From Monomorium pharaonis (Eukaryota; Arthropoda; Insecta; Hymenoptera; Formicidae), in contig NC_050475.1 in assembly GCF_013373865.1 (NCBI RefSeq), forward strand, positions 12,559,821-12,623,820: a DNA stretch of 64,000 nucleotides, given 5' to 3'. Shown one piece after another: positions 46,392-58,310 of the stretch (position 1 is the stretch's first letter; each line of letters opens with the position of its first letter). Made by a program: the position numbers and the translations under genes. Under the pieces are notes generated by a model. It was not told where the DNA came from. It ran no database searches and saw only the letters and a list, made by a program, of their open reading frames with translations.

Positions 46392-46618
46392 TGTTTACAC
46401 GGCATTTTAAAGTACCTAATTAAATATTTCAAAGCTTCTTTGTACGTAAACATTACATGTAAACATTACGAGTACACATCTACTCACATACGTGCTTGTA
46501 ATGTTTACATGTAATGTATACATACAAAGAGATTTTGAAATAAATGTTCAGTATATACAGGCGATTCTCGCAGTGTATTGAGCTTGTATACGAAATTTTC
46601 AAAATGCCGCGTAAACAT
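46392..46618. repeat. Palindrome around the start of the Tc1-like gene
   Basis: TGTTTACACGGCATTTTAAA on the left is the inverse of TTTCAAAATGCCGCGTAAACA on the right; GTAAACATTACATGTAAACA lies near the centre at 46447 with its inverse at 46498. This is the 5' flank of the transposase, apparently an inverted duplication. Confidence 0.7.
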
Positions 46619-46848
46619 TTGCCTGCAGCAGTTGCATAAATTATCGCACTTCTTGAAGAAGGCTTTCGCGTGCTTCATATAGTGCATTGTGTTGGTGTAT
46701 CTATTTCTGTAGTGAGTAAAGATTGGTCACGATATTAAGGGACAGGACGTTATACAAGACGTGAAAGCAGTGGTCGTTGTCGAATAACTACGGTCCGATA
46801 AGAAATTGTTTGCTACGCTTTACAAAGGCGGACAATTACTGCAAGAAA
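46604..46848 (+). pseudogene. Tc1-like transposase, N-terminal DNA-binding part
   Basis: From ATG, one frame reads MPRKHLPAAVA, then IIALLEEGFRVLHI, VGVSISVVSKDWSRY and TGRYTRRESSGRCRITTV, with RRTITARN at the end. This is the paired helix-turn-helix region of Tc1/mariner transposases, with the GRPR-like linker changed to GRCR. Three in-frame stops occur. The CCC...GGG element at 46849 cuts it off and the catalytic DDE part was not found beyond. Confidence 0.75.
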
Positions 46849-48104
46849 CCCACACAGCACACTTTATCCTGAGGATATCCCAAATTATCCCAGACAGACG
46901 AAGGCGATCTTACGGATATCTCAATGAGTAGCTCCCGGGATATCCTATAAAAATATCTTAAAATATCGTAAAATATTTTAAGATATCATATGATGTTCCA
47001 TTAATATATTTCGATATCCCCCCAAAATATCTTAAAATATTATAAGATATTGTAAGATATTCTATAATACCTTACGATATCCTATTACATTCAGATAATA
47101 TCCCATCATATCTTTTATCTCTACAATTAATAGAGCGTAAATCAAGTGTAAAGGAAAAGTGAATTATAATATGTAATAAACGAGTGACAAAAGCGTTAAT
47201 TAAATCTCTAAGAAACGTAAATTAAAATAGAACATAAAGAAAGTACACTTATCGAAATAATGTGGTATATATTAATAATACTAAAAAATTATAAAAAATG
47301 ACATTAAAAAATTTTTTTAATTTTATACAAACAGAGCAAAAATAAACTTTTTAATAAGTTATTCCACATGCTATTTTGCACGCATATGTAAAAATGAATA
47401 AAAAACTAAAACTTCATATTTATTCAAAAAATATAAGTTAACTATACATATTTCATCCTTCTTATAACATCTATTGTAATGATCTATAACAAATATGTAT
47501 GCATAGACAAGAAGTGTTCATGGATTATCACGTGGCGTTAGGATGCGTACGGTCTTCGAAGTCAAGCAACGTCGGCGATGGTTGACACTTGGATGGGTGA
47601 CCGTTTTTTCAGATAGAGAGATTAAACATGCTCTAACGGGTATGACTGTGGCTTGGCTAAAACATGTTGTTATAGTCTTCTTCCTCTTACAAGATTACCG
47701 TAAAAAAAATTAGAATTTTTTATTTTTTGTTCGTTTTTTTCAATTTTTAGAAACTCTCAAAAATACTTAGAAATATTCAAAAATTTTTTTAATTAATCAA
47801 AATTTTTTATTTTTAAAATTTTTCCGAGAAACGTTTCAATTCTTATAAAAAATCGGAATATTTATCAGAAATACTCAAAAAAATTTTAAAAATTCTGACA
47901 AATTTTTTCACTCAGGTATATTACGATATCTCAGGAAATCCCTTGGACATCCTCTGGATATCGTTTGAGATATCTACCGGATGTCAAATCGGGACATTTG
48001 TGGATCCCTTGGATATCGCAGACGGTCCACGGATATCCAACGATATTGCGATATCCAAAAATGACATCCCAGGGACATCCCTAGGATAAAGTGTGCTGTG
48101 TGGG
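46849..48104. mobile_element. CCC...GGG-type element, 1256 bp (stock 'b', 5S-bearing)
   Basis: Ends CCCACACAGCACACTTTATCC and GGATAAAGTGTGCTGTGTGGG, AA on both sides, inserted in the Tc1-like remnant. Subterminal words are GGATATCC and TATCTTAAAATATC variants. The centre contains the T-rich part shared with element 'f' and a 5S-like block. Confidence 0.9.
47500..47680 (+). other. 5S-rRNA-derived block in element 'b'
   Basis: GGTCTTCGAAGTCAAGCAAC, GTCGGCGATGGTTGACACTT and GGATGGGTGACCG match the 5S rRNA box A, intermediate element and box C region in order and spacing. Following sequence (GGTATGACTGTGGCTTGGCT) could be the degraded 3' end. It is the best preserved copy. Confidence 0.8.
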
Positions 48105-49020
48105 AATATTCACAATAAACTTTATTAAATAACGTATCTAAACAAACAAATTTGTCAGAAAACTTCTAACGATAGAACTCGTTACGACTGAGAGCCGTCG
48201 CAAAATTTCCGTTATGACCGATCAACCGTCGGCGAAAAGGCGCTCGGCACCTCATAAATACTTTCATTATTTTCACGCCTCGGCGTTGTTTCTGTGGCTA
48301 AGTCCCAGTACAATGCATCACGCCAAGCCCGCGCACGAATAAAGACAACGCGCACGCGCACGAGTAAACTGTAGCACAGAGAAGCAGTCGCCGAGGCTCC
48401 CCAATTCGCACCGAGAAATCCCGAAGCGTGTATAAAAGAGTGAATCTCTCCGATTCCGATAGAAATTCATTCTGTATTCAGCTTTCTGGTTCTCGGAAGT
48501 CGGCTTACGCTTGGGGGTAAAGAGTTTTTGTCTCTGTCAAGTTTTCTTAGTTGCCAAACTCCCGGACCATTCCTTTATGAAAGACGGCGCCGCGGGATCA
48601 AGAGTCTTGGTCCCCGCCAAGCGTTCTTGACGCATCGAAAAATTTCTTTCGAAGCAATCCTATCAACGAAGCGATAAGAAGATACGGGATCAAAAGTCTT
48701 GGTCTCCGTCGAGAGTTCTCGACCATCGCCCGGTATCACTTTTTCCACACAATCTCCCGCGTATCGTATCGCCATTCGCGCCGCAAACCCGTACCACGAG
48801 CGCTTCTGCGCCTTTCAGACTAGAGACCCTGAAAGAGGACTGGCATAAGTGGGCCAACTTTTGATTGGCTTGATACGGAATGGCGGAACCAATCAATGAT
48901 AAATGGAAACGCGGAAAATTTGAATAGAAATCTAAGAAATAAAAACAAATTACAGTTTAACATCATAGTTTTATTTAATCACAATATTGAATAAACATTA
49001 TAAATATAAATAAACTGGTC
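48105..49020 (+). promoter_or_regulatory. GC-richer LTR-like region with TATA box and three hairpin repeats
   Basis: GTGTATAAAAGAGTG at 48428 resembles a core promoter with an ATTCAG start region about 50 bp on. Downstream three similar units begin near 48512, 48594 and 48686; the second is the near-perfect hairpin GGGATCAAGAGTCTTGGTCCC. The layout (TATA, then three stem-loops) repeats that of the solo LTR at 32850, though the sequence differs. LTR ends and target duplication could not be fixed. Confidence 0.4.
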
Positions 49021-49059
49021 ATAAGTAAACATAAACATAAAAAATAATAAAATATATAA

Positions 49060-49111
49060 TGATAAACATATATATATATATATAAAAATAGTAAAATATA
49101 AAAGAATAAAC

Positions 49112-49156
<45 letters not shown>

Positions 49157-49160
49157 CACC
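49060..49160. repeat. (TA)n microsatellite
   Basis: Two TA-rich tracts directly before the Harbinger remnant. Confidence 0.8.
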
Positions 49161-49167
49161 TTTATAT

Positions 49168-49776
49168 CATAAAATGCAGCTTATCGTTTTCATAGGATAT
49201 TCTGGTTCTGTTCACGACGCACGAGTTTTTAAGAATTCACCATTGCGTAACGACCTACGTGAATTGTGCAGGTTATTTGAGAAATAATGCTCATAACATA
49301 TGTCAAAACTAATAAAATTAATATTAAAAATCAATCCTTTAATAAGTTTTCTTTCAGATAACTGTATTTTGCTTGGAGATAGCGCATATCCATGTTTGAA
49401 AGAATTAATTGTACCATACAGAGACAATGGACATTTGTCACGTGCGCAAAGGATTTTTAATCAAAAACTAGTTTCTGTAGGGTAATTAATAAAAATACTT
49501 TTGGATGCTAAAACAACGTTTTCGACAATTGTATCATTTTAAATTACGTGATATAGTACGCATGGTACGTGTAATACACATGCGTGTTGCGTACTTCATA
49601 ATATGACAAGTTTGGAAGATTTACAATATCTTGAAGAACCTATAAACGATCAGTATCTTGATATGGGAGCAAAAAAATTATATATTAATATTGATGAAGC
49701 AGCACGAGACCATGATACTGGAATACATATCCGAAATGAATTATGTCATTTATTATCAATAAATAATAATGAATAA
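49168..49776 (+). pseudogene. PIF/Harbinger transposase, C-terminal half
   Basis: MQLIVFIGYSGSVHDARVFK begins a DDE_4-type domain; the first acidic residue of SVHDARVF is present. After an intron-like gap ending TTTTCTTTCAG, the frame gives CILLGDSAYPC, with the next catalytic acid in GDSAYP, then VPYRDNGHLSRAQRIFNQKL. Frameshifts follow, with VLHNMTSLEDLQYLEEP and a C-terminus ending in LSINNNE at the stop. The N-terminal half is missing. The enzyme would cut and rejoin Harbinger ends with TWA duplications. Confidence 0.85.
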
Positions 49777-50359
49777 AATTAAAGAAAAGCAATCGACTTT
49801 TTATGTCTTCTTTTATTTTGTCTATTTTTTTAAAATAAAGATATTTAATATAATTTAATAATTAGTATAAATGAATAACAGACGCAATAAAAAATAAATA
49901 AATTGAAAAACTAAAAAAATATGCAAATGATAATAAAATGTAATACATGCATATTATTGGTATTTAGTAGATACTGAAATATGTGTACAAAATAAAACAT
50001 TTTTAATTATTAATATTTTTTTATAAAAGTAATTTGCATTTTGTTTAAAATAAGTGCTAATAAAATAAAATACTTAACTACTTATTTTACTAATAAAATA
50101 AAAATACTTATTTTTAAAAATATTTTTCTTATATTTAATAAAAATAAATAAAAAATAAAAAAAACTTTTAAATAAAATACAAATAATAAAATAAAAATGT
50201 AATTTTTTAAAAGTCCAAGTAAAAAATGAAAATTCTCAACTGTAACATAAATTATGCATCTGTAACTTGTACATCTGTAATTTTATACTGTAACATAAAT
50301 TGTGCATCTGCATCTAACATTTTTAACATTAAACTTATTATTATTTATATATTGCAATT
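49777..50359. other. AT-rich spacer between convergent Harbinger genes
   Basis: Extremely AT-rich; two ATGCATCTGTAACATAAATT-like tandem words near 50250-50310. No gene. Confidence 0.5.
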
Positions 50360-51382
50360 TTATAACTTATTTTCTTGTTTATTTTTAAGAAAAATTTCTT
50401 TTAATAATTGATTTCTTCTCTTAATTGATTTGCCTTTATTAGTTGTTCCTCTATTTTTTTTTTTCATTGATTCTTTATAACTATTTCTCATCTCTCTATA
50501 TTCCGTTATTAACTGTTGTGGTATTATTGACTTTTTGGCTGTCGAAATAAATGTGCATGAGTAAAAAAACACAGATGACCTTATGTAGGACAAAACTGCA
50601 CGTCTTATGCAAATAAAGATTTATTTTGAAGTGAGGTTATACACAGGTAAGCCGCGCTTCACGTGCGAGAGATCAACTTGAACTAAACTAACCTGACTGA
50701 GGCTCGCAGCGCTACATAGAATTTTCTCGATAATATAAGTTTTGGCTATGCCAACTCTGGCGCTTTTACAATGTGAGCGGCAGAGCGAAACACATGTACA
50801 ACTATACCAACTTTAATATGTATTTCATTTTTTAGCATTTTTTTCCTAAATATTATTTAAAAGTTTTTCCATTGTTTTGTGTCAAATTTTTGAAGGTCTT
50901 GTCGTATTGCTTATTTCTTTTGCCCATTATATGATAATGTCTGCAACTTGTATATGTTATAAATTATAACCGTTATATTGATACCACTTATATTGATAAA
51001 GAAACTATATTGCATGCTTACTTGATTTAAAGAGTTATTTTCAATATTACTTATAGTTATATTCGAGATTTCTGCATTTTTCGATATAGTGTTTGCTGAT
51101 AAAGTGTTTGATATTGTTGGTTCCGTTTCCAAATTGACATCAATTTGATTTTCTGTAGTTCTGTAATATGTGTACAATGAATAAATAAAACAGTTACGTT
51201 ATCTAAATATTTTACTAATTATATATTTGTTATTTATTTATATATTTCATTTATATGTATAGAAATTATTATATTACTACCAAGTAATATTATATTACTA
51301 CCCCAAATAATACTTTCTGTTTTTGAATCTGATATAAAACTTATAAAGATTTGGTAATTTGGACATCATCTCGTAAAAGTAA

Positions 51383-51492
51383 CCCAGTGAAAAATAGTAC
51401 ATTGAATCGACATTGATTCAATATCGAAATCATCATTTCGATGTCGATTCGACGTCGAATTGATGTTGAATTCATTATCGTTTCTCACTGGG
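51383..51492. mobile_element. 110-bp CCC...GGG MITE (stock 'e'), copy 2
   Basis: CCCAGTGAAAAATAGTACAT to TATCGTTTCTCACTGGG, AA on both sides. In the inverse orientation it aligns without gaps to 35814-35923. Confidence 0.9.
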
Positions 51493-51591
51493 AAGCCTTG
51501 CTTTCTAGATACTGCTAATCGACGGATGTTGTCCATAAGTCCAGTTATGCCTACAAATATAATCAACGCATTATATTCCATATATAGTTTT

Positions 51592-53435
51592 GGTAAATAT
51601 ACCGATCAGGGGAGTCCGCCCAATGATCTTGGCCTTGACATATGTTGTCAAGGTGACCCTCCCGAGTGACCTTGAAAAGATTTTAGTTCGTGATTTGTTA
51701 AAAAGTTATTAACAAAACAGTTTCATAAGTACGACACATAATTATTTAATATATTAGATGAGTTTGCAACTTTTCACGTGTAGCGCAGTGTTGCTGTTCG
51801 TGCCGCTTTTTTCGCGCATGCGCAGCACAATAGCGGTTGACGCTAGCGTGATGCAACGGTGTAGTGTGGACGCAATACGTGGGCGCAACAAGGGCACAAG
51901 ATGTTTTGGCGGGTTGCTGCTCTTGATGGTAGGTTTTTGGCAGTTTTTCTTACCCTTGCAACAAATGTTGGTATTTGATTTTTATGATTCTGTTAAATTA
52001 AATATTTTTTATTTTCTACACAAAAATGTGGTCATAATATTATTTTACACCCTTTCCCTATCTCTCCTTTTTTACATTAATATATTATATAAAATAGTGA
52101 TTAATTTATTGTTACATTTCTACATGTATATGTATATACTTTACGCGGTATTAATTTTTTTATTTTCTTTTATACATTATTAAGTAAAATTATAAATTAA
52201 TTACATTATTTTTTAATTTATTATATTTTTTTTATTAAATTAAATTACTTTTTTTTATTCTTCACAATGTTTAAGCAGGGAACATAATAGTACCTCGCTT
52301 TTCTCACACTTTGTACGTCACTGAACTGGAGCTATTTGCGCATGCGCGAAAAAAGCGGCATGAACAGCAACACTGGTATAGCGAGGTCCATCCCCTCTGC
52401 TTATAGAGCGAAACGACGTCCACGCTTGTACTTTACCACAAGGATTTGCGACATTAGATTTGAAAATGTGGCCAAATAGCAAATTTAAAATGGGTTAGGT
52501 TAGAAAAAATATGGGGAGGGGGTGCAGAGAGAGGGGCAGAGCCCCTCCCCGCCCACGCGTTTTCTAAAAATAACCCAATCAATTTTATGTCGCTATTAGG
52601 ATAATGCGAAAACATTGGAAACGAACAGTGTGGATCTTGTTTGGCGTGGAAAGCTGCAAACCCATTTAGCACTTTTACCGTATTTATGAAATGTGTATAT
52701 ATTTATATGAACACATGGCAATAACAGAATCATACTTAGACTGTAGGAATTCTTATAGGCAGTATTAAGAGGTATCTCTAACGTTATTTCATTGCACTGG
52801 GCATTAATACAAAGTTATTTGTAGATGAAAGAAACAAAAGAAAACATGCAAGTTCAAATTAAGCCCATTTAATGGGACATTCTTTTCCCGTCTACTAACA
52901 TCTTCTCCCACTTACAACGCGTGAAAGTCGCTGCTTTACCAAAATACAATTAACATATACATCTCTACGAAAGATCCACGCTGCTCGTTTCCAATGTTTT
53001 CGCATTATCCTAATAGCGACATAAAATTGGTTGGGTTATTCTTAGAAAACGCGTGGGCGGGAGAGCACCCCTCCCCCTGCACCCTCACCCCGTATTTTTT
53101 CCTAACTTAACCCAAACATTTTAAATTCGCTATTTGGCCACAATTTCAAATTTAATATCGCAAACCCTTGTGGTAAAGTACAAGCGTGGACGTCGTTTCG
53201 CTCTGTAAGCAGGGGGGATGGACCTCACTACATTTGGAAAGTTGCAAACTCGTCTGATATACTCCTATATTGAATAATTATGTGTCGTATTTATGAAACT
53301 TTTTTTGTTAATAACTTTTTAATGAATCATGAGCGACGGCTAAAATCTTTGCAAAGTCACTCAGGAGGGTGACCTTGACAATATATGTCAAGATCAAGGT
53401 CATCGGAGCGAGCTCCCCTGATCTGTATATTTACC
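51592..53435. mobile_element. Foldback element, 1844 bp
   Basis: Flanks ATAGTTTT (51584-51591) and ATAATTTT (53436-53443) give an 8-bp duplication with one change. Outer arms 51592-51785 and 53240-53435 are inverse (GGTAAATATACC, GATCAGGGGAG, TTGACATATGTTGTCAAGG). Inner arms 52384-52645 and 52965-53230 are inverse and include GCAAACCCTTGTGGTA, a form of the central-module end. A hAT MITE is inserted in the left arm. No gene inside. Confidence 0.85.
51786..52375. mobile_element. hAT-type MITE, 590 bp, nested
   Basis: Ends CAGTGTTGCTGTTCGTGCCG and CGGCATGAACAGCAACACTG; flanks GTGTAGCG and GTATAGCG (7 of 8). The inverse ends extend through TTTTTTCGCGCATGCGCA. The frame of about 140 codons inside shows only hydrophobic low-complexity sequence and is not a recognised protein. 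Confidence 0.9.
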
Positions 53436-54057
53436 ATAATTTTTCATAAATTTTAAACTAAATAATTAATATTAAATAATATGTATTTACACTTCATATG
53501 GATATGATATGCGAGCTCTGCCTGTCTTATTATTATTTAAAATTATATTTTTGTAACTTCTTTCTAAAGATTTAAACTTAATTGTTTTCTATTTGTATAA
53601 GTGTAACATTATATTCATATCTTTGCATACTTTTGTTATTTTTTGCCATAACATTTTCTTGGTTTTAATTTTTCTATTTACCAATAGATCACTTTTTTCT
53701 TTGTATAATTGCAAGAACAATTTTGTCGTTGCATTGTCCCCAAAAAATATTTCTCTTTTATCTTCATTTATTTTATTACCATTGTTTTCTTCATTAGTAT
53801 TATTTTCATTACTATCATTTTCATTATAATCATCAATTTTCTCATGACCATAATTTTCATCATTTTGTTGATCATTGGTATCATTTGTTGATTTTATATT
53901 TTCATGTAATTTAAGAAATATTAATTGGTCATCAACAGTACATTGCAACGTATTGCAAGTAAAATCTATATCCTTATATTTTAATAGAAATTGTACACCT
54001 TCTACAAAAGTATTGTATTATATTAATATTTTTATCCTTTTATCCATAAATTAGTTA

Positions 54058-54545
54058 CCCTAATAGCCAAATGTTGACAAAATGTCGGCAGACTCGCAAC
54101 AAATTTGATTAGAAATGTTAGCAGACTGAACTCATCTGAGGTTCTATTCTGCTAACATTCTGATGACAAAAATGCAGCAGACTCTGCTGTTTTGCAGCAA
54201 GGTCTGCTCGATTTCTGCTGCCAGTCTGCTGACATAGAACGTCAACAGGTCCTGTTAGATTTCTGGTAGCAGTTTGCTGATATCGTTAGATATTAAAGAC
54301 CCAGCAAACACAAAGTTACATGTAACGTGCTTGTTAGTTGTAATTTCCCACTCAACAATGTAATTGCAATATAACACGTGTGTTATATTACAATTACATT
54401 GTTGAGTGGGAAATTACAACTAACAGGTACGTTACATGTAACTTGGTGTTTGGTGGGGAGTCTGTTTGAAGTCTATCGCCTTTCTGGCATCAGGTCCTGG
54501 CAACACTCTGTACATAATCTGTTTCTTCAGGTTTGGCTATCAGGG
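54058..54545. mobile_element. CCC...GGG-type element, 488 bp (stock 'd')
   Basis: Ends CCCTAATAGCCAAATGTTG and AGGTTTGGCTATCAGGG, TA on both sides. Words are AGCAGACT/GTCTGCTG variants. A 158-bp hairpin is nested at 54300. It lies where an intron of the Myb-like gene would be. Confidence 0.85.
54300..54457. mobile_element. 158-bp hairpin MITE (stock 'g'), copy 1
   Basis: CCCAGCAAACACAAAGTTAC to its inverse ending GTTTGGTGGG, GA on both sides. The whole element is one near-perfect palindrome around ACACGTGTGT. Confidence 0.95.
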
Positions 54546-54873
54546 TACTGAATAGCTATTGATATTTACATAAACAATATCTGTTCATAATTTATACATT
54601 TAAATAAATAATTTTAATACCTTTAGATTTACACGTGACATTTCTATTAATATGTCTACTAAAATATTTTCACTTGCATCTCTTTTAATATATGCATTTA
54701 TTCCTTTTTCCATATTTGTAAATTTTTTTTAATACGAATAAACTTGAAATATACATAAAAAATACAAATATTAAGTTTGAATCAAACATACATTATATTT
54801 TCTCTTTTAGGTTACGCGTTACGTATTTCAAATTTACCTCACATTGTACTGCTTCGTACTGCTTTGCACATTA

Positions 54874-56638
54874 CCCACTCGGCATGTAATGTTTCTAAAA
54901 TATTTTATTTGAAATGTTACACTGTAGACAGCAATATCACAGAAATATTTCACGACTATTTCTGCAACACTTCTGTTTCAATGTCCGCGATCATTCCAAG
55001 TGCAATCTTTTTGAAAAATTTTAGTAATATTTCGATAATATTACTGAAACATTTCCAAAGCATATGCAGACAGCAGAAACATTTCAGAAAATATTTTAAA
55101 TACATTTTATCCAAGAAATTGCAGATACACTTAAAAAATATTATTGTAATATAATAATAACTAAAACAGGATCGATGAAATTGTTAAATGTGAAGATAAA
55201 AATGAAATTGCCTATATTGGTTTATAGCGGGTTTTGGTACTGAATAATTTGTGTAATTTTTACTATTTTTTATATGAACCCACTAAACACCAAGTTACAT
55301 GTAACGTACCTGTTAGTTGTAATTTCCCACTCAACAATGTAATTGTAATATAACACGTGTGTTATATTGCAATTATATTATTGAGTGGGAAATTACAACT
55401 AACAAGCACGTTACATGTAACTTTGTGTTTGCTGGGAACTATGTCGTATTCTTGTCAGTCTATTCAGTGACTATTTCAAGACCGATAAAATGCGCACAAT
55501 TCATATACATGAGTTAGAAATAATAAAAATTATACCAAAATTTTTTAGCACCAAGATCTGTTATAGATCAATATAAGCAATCTTATTTTTATGTAATATA
55601 ACAGTTTTAAAATATATTTTAAAAACGTTTAATACATTGATTATGTTAATAAAAGTTTACTTTAATAAAGGTTTATAAATTTGCATTATTATAGAATGTG
55701 TAACAGAACACTTCCATTTTGTCATAATTTTTTAAATCTTTATTTTGTTTTAGTAATATTAAAAAAAAGATATTTATTTTATAACATTACAAAAAAGTAA
55801 TACATCGTAAAAAGAGACTTGTTACATGAGAAAATAATAAGAAAAGATAAATAAATATTTAGAGTGAACGCTCTAAAGTGTACAATAGCTAGAAAGATAG
55901 AAAGGATTGAAGTAAAAGTCTCATATTATTTTGCAATGTTGCAATAATAATCAAGATATTGATTTTTTTAATTTATATGAATGAGAACGCATCGAGGAAA
56001 CTATAAGTGTTGAAAAGGTAATATCTCAGTAATTATTGCAATAAAGTATTAAATATTTATAAAGTATTAAATAAAATAATATATGCACATTAGTATTTTT
56101 TAATTGTTTATTTCATGTATACTTTAAGGTTATCATTATTAACTATATAATTATATAGAGAATATGTTTTTATGTCAATTTTAAACATTCAGAAATGTTT
56201 CTGAATCATTAATTTGCAATATTTCTTGTGCAATATTGCAGAAATTTATTTTCAGCAATTTAAATTTTTATTACCTACACAATCCTTCAGAAATTTTTTA
56301 GAAATACTTTAAATGCAACGCTGCGTTTGATATTTTGCAGAAATATTCATTGTGTAAGAAATATTAATATTACTTTATAATTTTCCAGAAATATTTTTGA
56401 AATAATGCATTTGTCACATTTCTTTTGTAATATTACAGAGCCATACAAATATGAAAGCAAACTTTTTTATCTTCTCTCAAAGATTTCAGAAATATTGCAT
56501 TTGCATTATTATAAAAATATGGTGCAGACTTATTTTTAAAATATTTCACATGCAAAGTTACAATTAAAATATTAACGAAATTTTTATGTACCATTTTCAA
56601 ATATTACAATATTTCAACAACATTACTTGCCGAGTGGG
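54874..56638. mobile_element. CCC...GGG-type element, 1765 bp (stock 'h')
   Basis: Ends CCCACTCGGCATGTAATG and CATTACTTGCCGAGTGGG, TA on both sides. Subterminal words are variants of GAAATATTTC, TTGCAGAAATATT and ATTGCAATATT. A 158-bp hairpin MITE is nested at 55279. 55890-56000 is similar to 60545-60660. No gene. Confidence 0.85.
55279..55436. mobile_element. 158-bp hairpin MITE (stock 'g'), copy 2
   Basis: CCCACTAAACACCAAGTTAC to its inverse ending GTTTGCTGGG, AA on both sides. Its arms match copy 1 best when inverted, so it lies in the opposite orientation. Confidence 0.95.
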
Positions 56639-56944
56639 TATGCACTACCTCCAGACCTAGGGCAAGCAGTTTAGCAAACTCTTGCACTAACAAAGGAACG
56701 GACAGAACTGTTTCTCACTGATTTTAATGAGCTTTGTATATGTTGTAGAACATAAAAAAATATTACATCCGTATTTTTTTTTTGCGGCGTATCTCGACGT
56801 TTAGGGGTTGAAACCACCCCTCGAAAATAACGCGTTTTTTCGTTTTTGGCGAATATCTTTGAAAATATAAGGTTTATGAAAAAATGATTTATACAAAAGT
56901 TTTATGGTATTTTATACTCTTTACAATAGTATATTTAGATTTTC
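56639..56944. other. Unassigned AT-rich sequence
   Basis: Nothing recognised. Confidence 0.4.
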
Positions 56945-57260
56945 CAAAAATTTCAAACTTTTTAATTTACCCCACCCTCATCCCTTTTTTTGAAAATTTT
57001 GAAAATTTTGTCAGAACAAAAATTAAAGAGCATTAAAGCCAAATCCATCCAAATATAATAATATATGGGTTCCATTATTTTCAATTATTGGCAAAACGAG
57101 ATGATAATCTCGTGCTATAGGCGCCGCGCTAGAAGTTGCGTTATTTCTTTAGTCGCCTCACATTCAATAACTGCCTCTCCTGCGTATATTTCTATATTAG
57201 AACATAAAAACCTTAATTACATAATACTCAACGTATTACACGACATAAACTATAAATGCA
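56945..57260 (+). repeat. Dispersed inverted repeat, partner of 62230-62560
   Basis: The inverse of 62560-62230 aligns throughout, for example GGGTTCCATTATTTTCAATT and GAAGTTGCGTTATTTCTTTA. The two copies bracket 5 kb. This may be a palindromic element later filled with insertions. Confidence 0.75.
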
Positions 57261-58306
57261 TATATATATGTATAACAAAAGTAGCATATATATACATATG
57301 TGCGTACGTACATTTTCATTGTTACAAATGCGAATATAGATTAATATAAAGCAAAATATTTTTTTAATATTTAAAACAGTAAATACAATATTAAGAGAGA
57401 AGTATAAAATATAAACTGCAATAACTATTTGCATAATTATATTATTTACATTACACTATATGCCCGGGAAAAAAGGTTTATATCTAATTATGTATAATTA
57501 TATCATATTATATATAATTACATATAATAAGATCAATTTATACATTAATTTATATATAATTATATCAAAATATTTATAACTTTATATAAAATTATGCAAC
57601 ATTATATTTTTGAGTGGATAATTATATCAAAATTGTATCAAAATATTTATAACCCCATATTGAATTATACAACATTTTATTAAAATTACTTTTCGAGTAA
57701 ATAAATATATATAATTATATCAAGATATTTAAAAACCCATATCAAGAGACACGGTAGTGTCTCGCGCCAAGTAAACGCGCAGCGCGAGACCACCGTACAT
57801 TTACGCGAGTACGCGACTTGCGAGCACCTGAGATTATCAGATCTCAATAACGATTTAACCGATCGAGTTCTAACTAGGTTCAGTCGAAAGCTTGGGTTTG
57901 ATTTATAAAAAAAAGTTTTCATTTTTTTTCTGCGTGCTCTACGAGCGGAGATATAGCGACGCAAAGTCTAAAATCCAAATTTTTTAATTAAGATACGTCG
58001 TCGGTCTTTGTCGAGTACACGAATTCAACACGAGAGGGCTGTTCTAAGACTTACCTGTGACAGTTTCTTATAAAATATATACTGCATATTGATATGATGA
58101 TAAATTGCTGTCATTCATGATATGATCGTTTTGTGAGAGTAAAGAATAAATATTAAGTGATATATCTGTAAATCGTACGGTTAATAATTTCTTATAAGAA
58201 AAGTCTCGTAGATTTGATGAGAAGTGCGCGTTCGTAGTCAAATATACTTTGACGTTAGCAGACGAATCCGCGGCGAGTTTCACGGCGATAATGTGACAGT
58301 TTGGGA
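57261..58306. other. AT-rich word repeats and a GC-richer patch, unassigned
   Basis: 57480-57735 consists of variants of TAATTATATCAAAATATTTA and may be part of another word-built element (CCCGGG at 57464, no partner end found). 57740-57970 is GC-richer with GAGACACGGTAGTGTCTC, a short palindrome. No gene recognised. Confidence 0.4.
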
Positions 58307-58310
58307 TTAA

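Larger units (their letters stand above)
50360..54713 (-). pseudogene. Harbinger Myb/SANT-like (trihelix) accessory protein, split by insertions
   Basis: Minus strand. A start MEKGINAYIKRDASENIL at 54713; then from 53948 a polar N/D/E-rich region; then LFLQLYKEKSDLL...KKMLWQKITKV (53700-53600) and, past a stop, KFKSLERSYKNIILNN to about 53488: the trihelix DNA-binding domain found in Harbinger accessory proteins. After foldback element 51592 it resumes with VYTYYRTTENQ (51177) and ends with a basic stretch (IPQQLITEYREMRNSYKES... to 50360). It faces the transposase, as usual in this family. Stops and at least four insertions disrupt it. Confidence 0.7.

Noticed and set aside
51758..52183. 141-codon open frame
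   Set aside because: It begins in a foldback arm and crosses into a hAT MITE; the product is hydrophobic low-complexity sequence.
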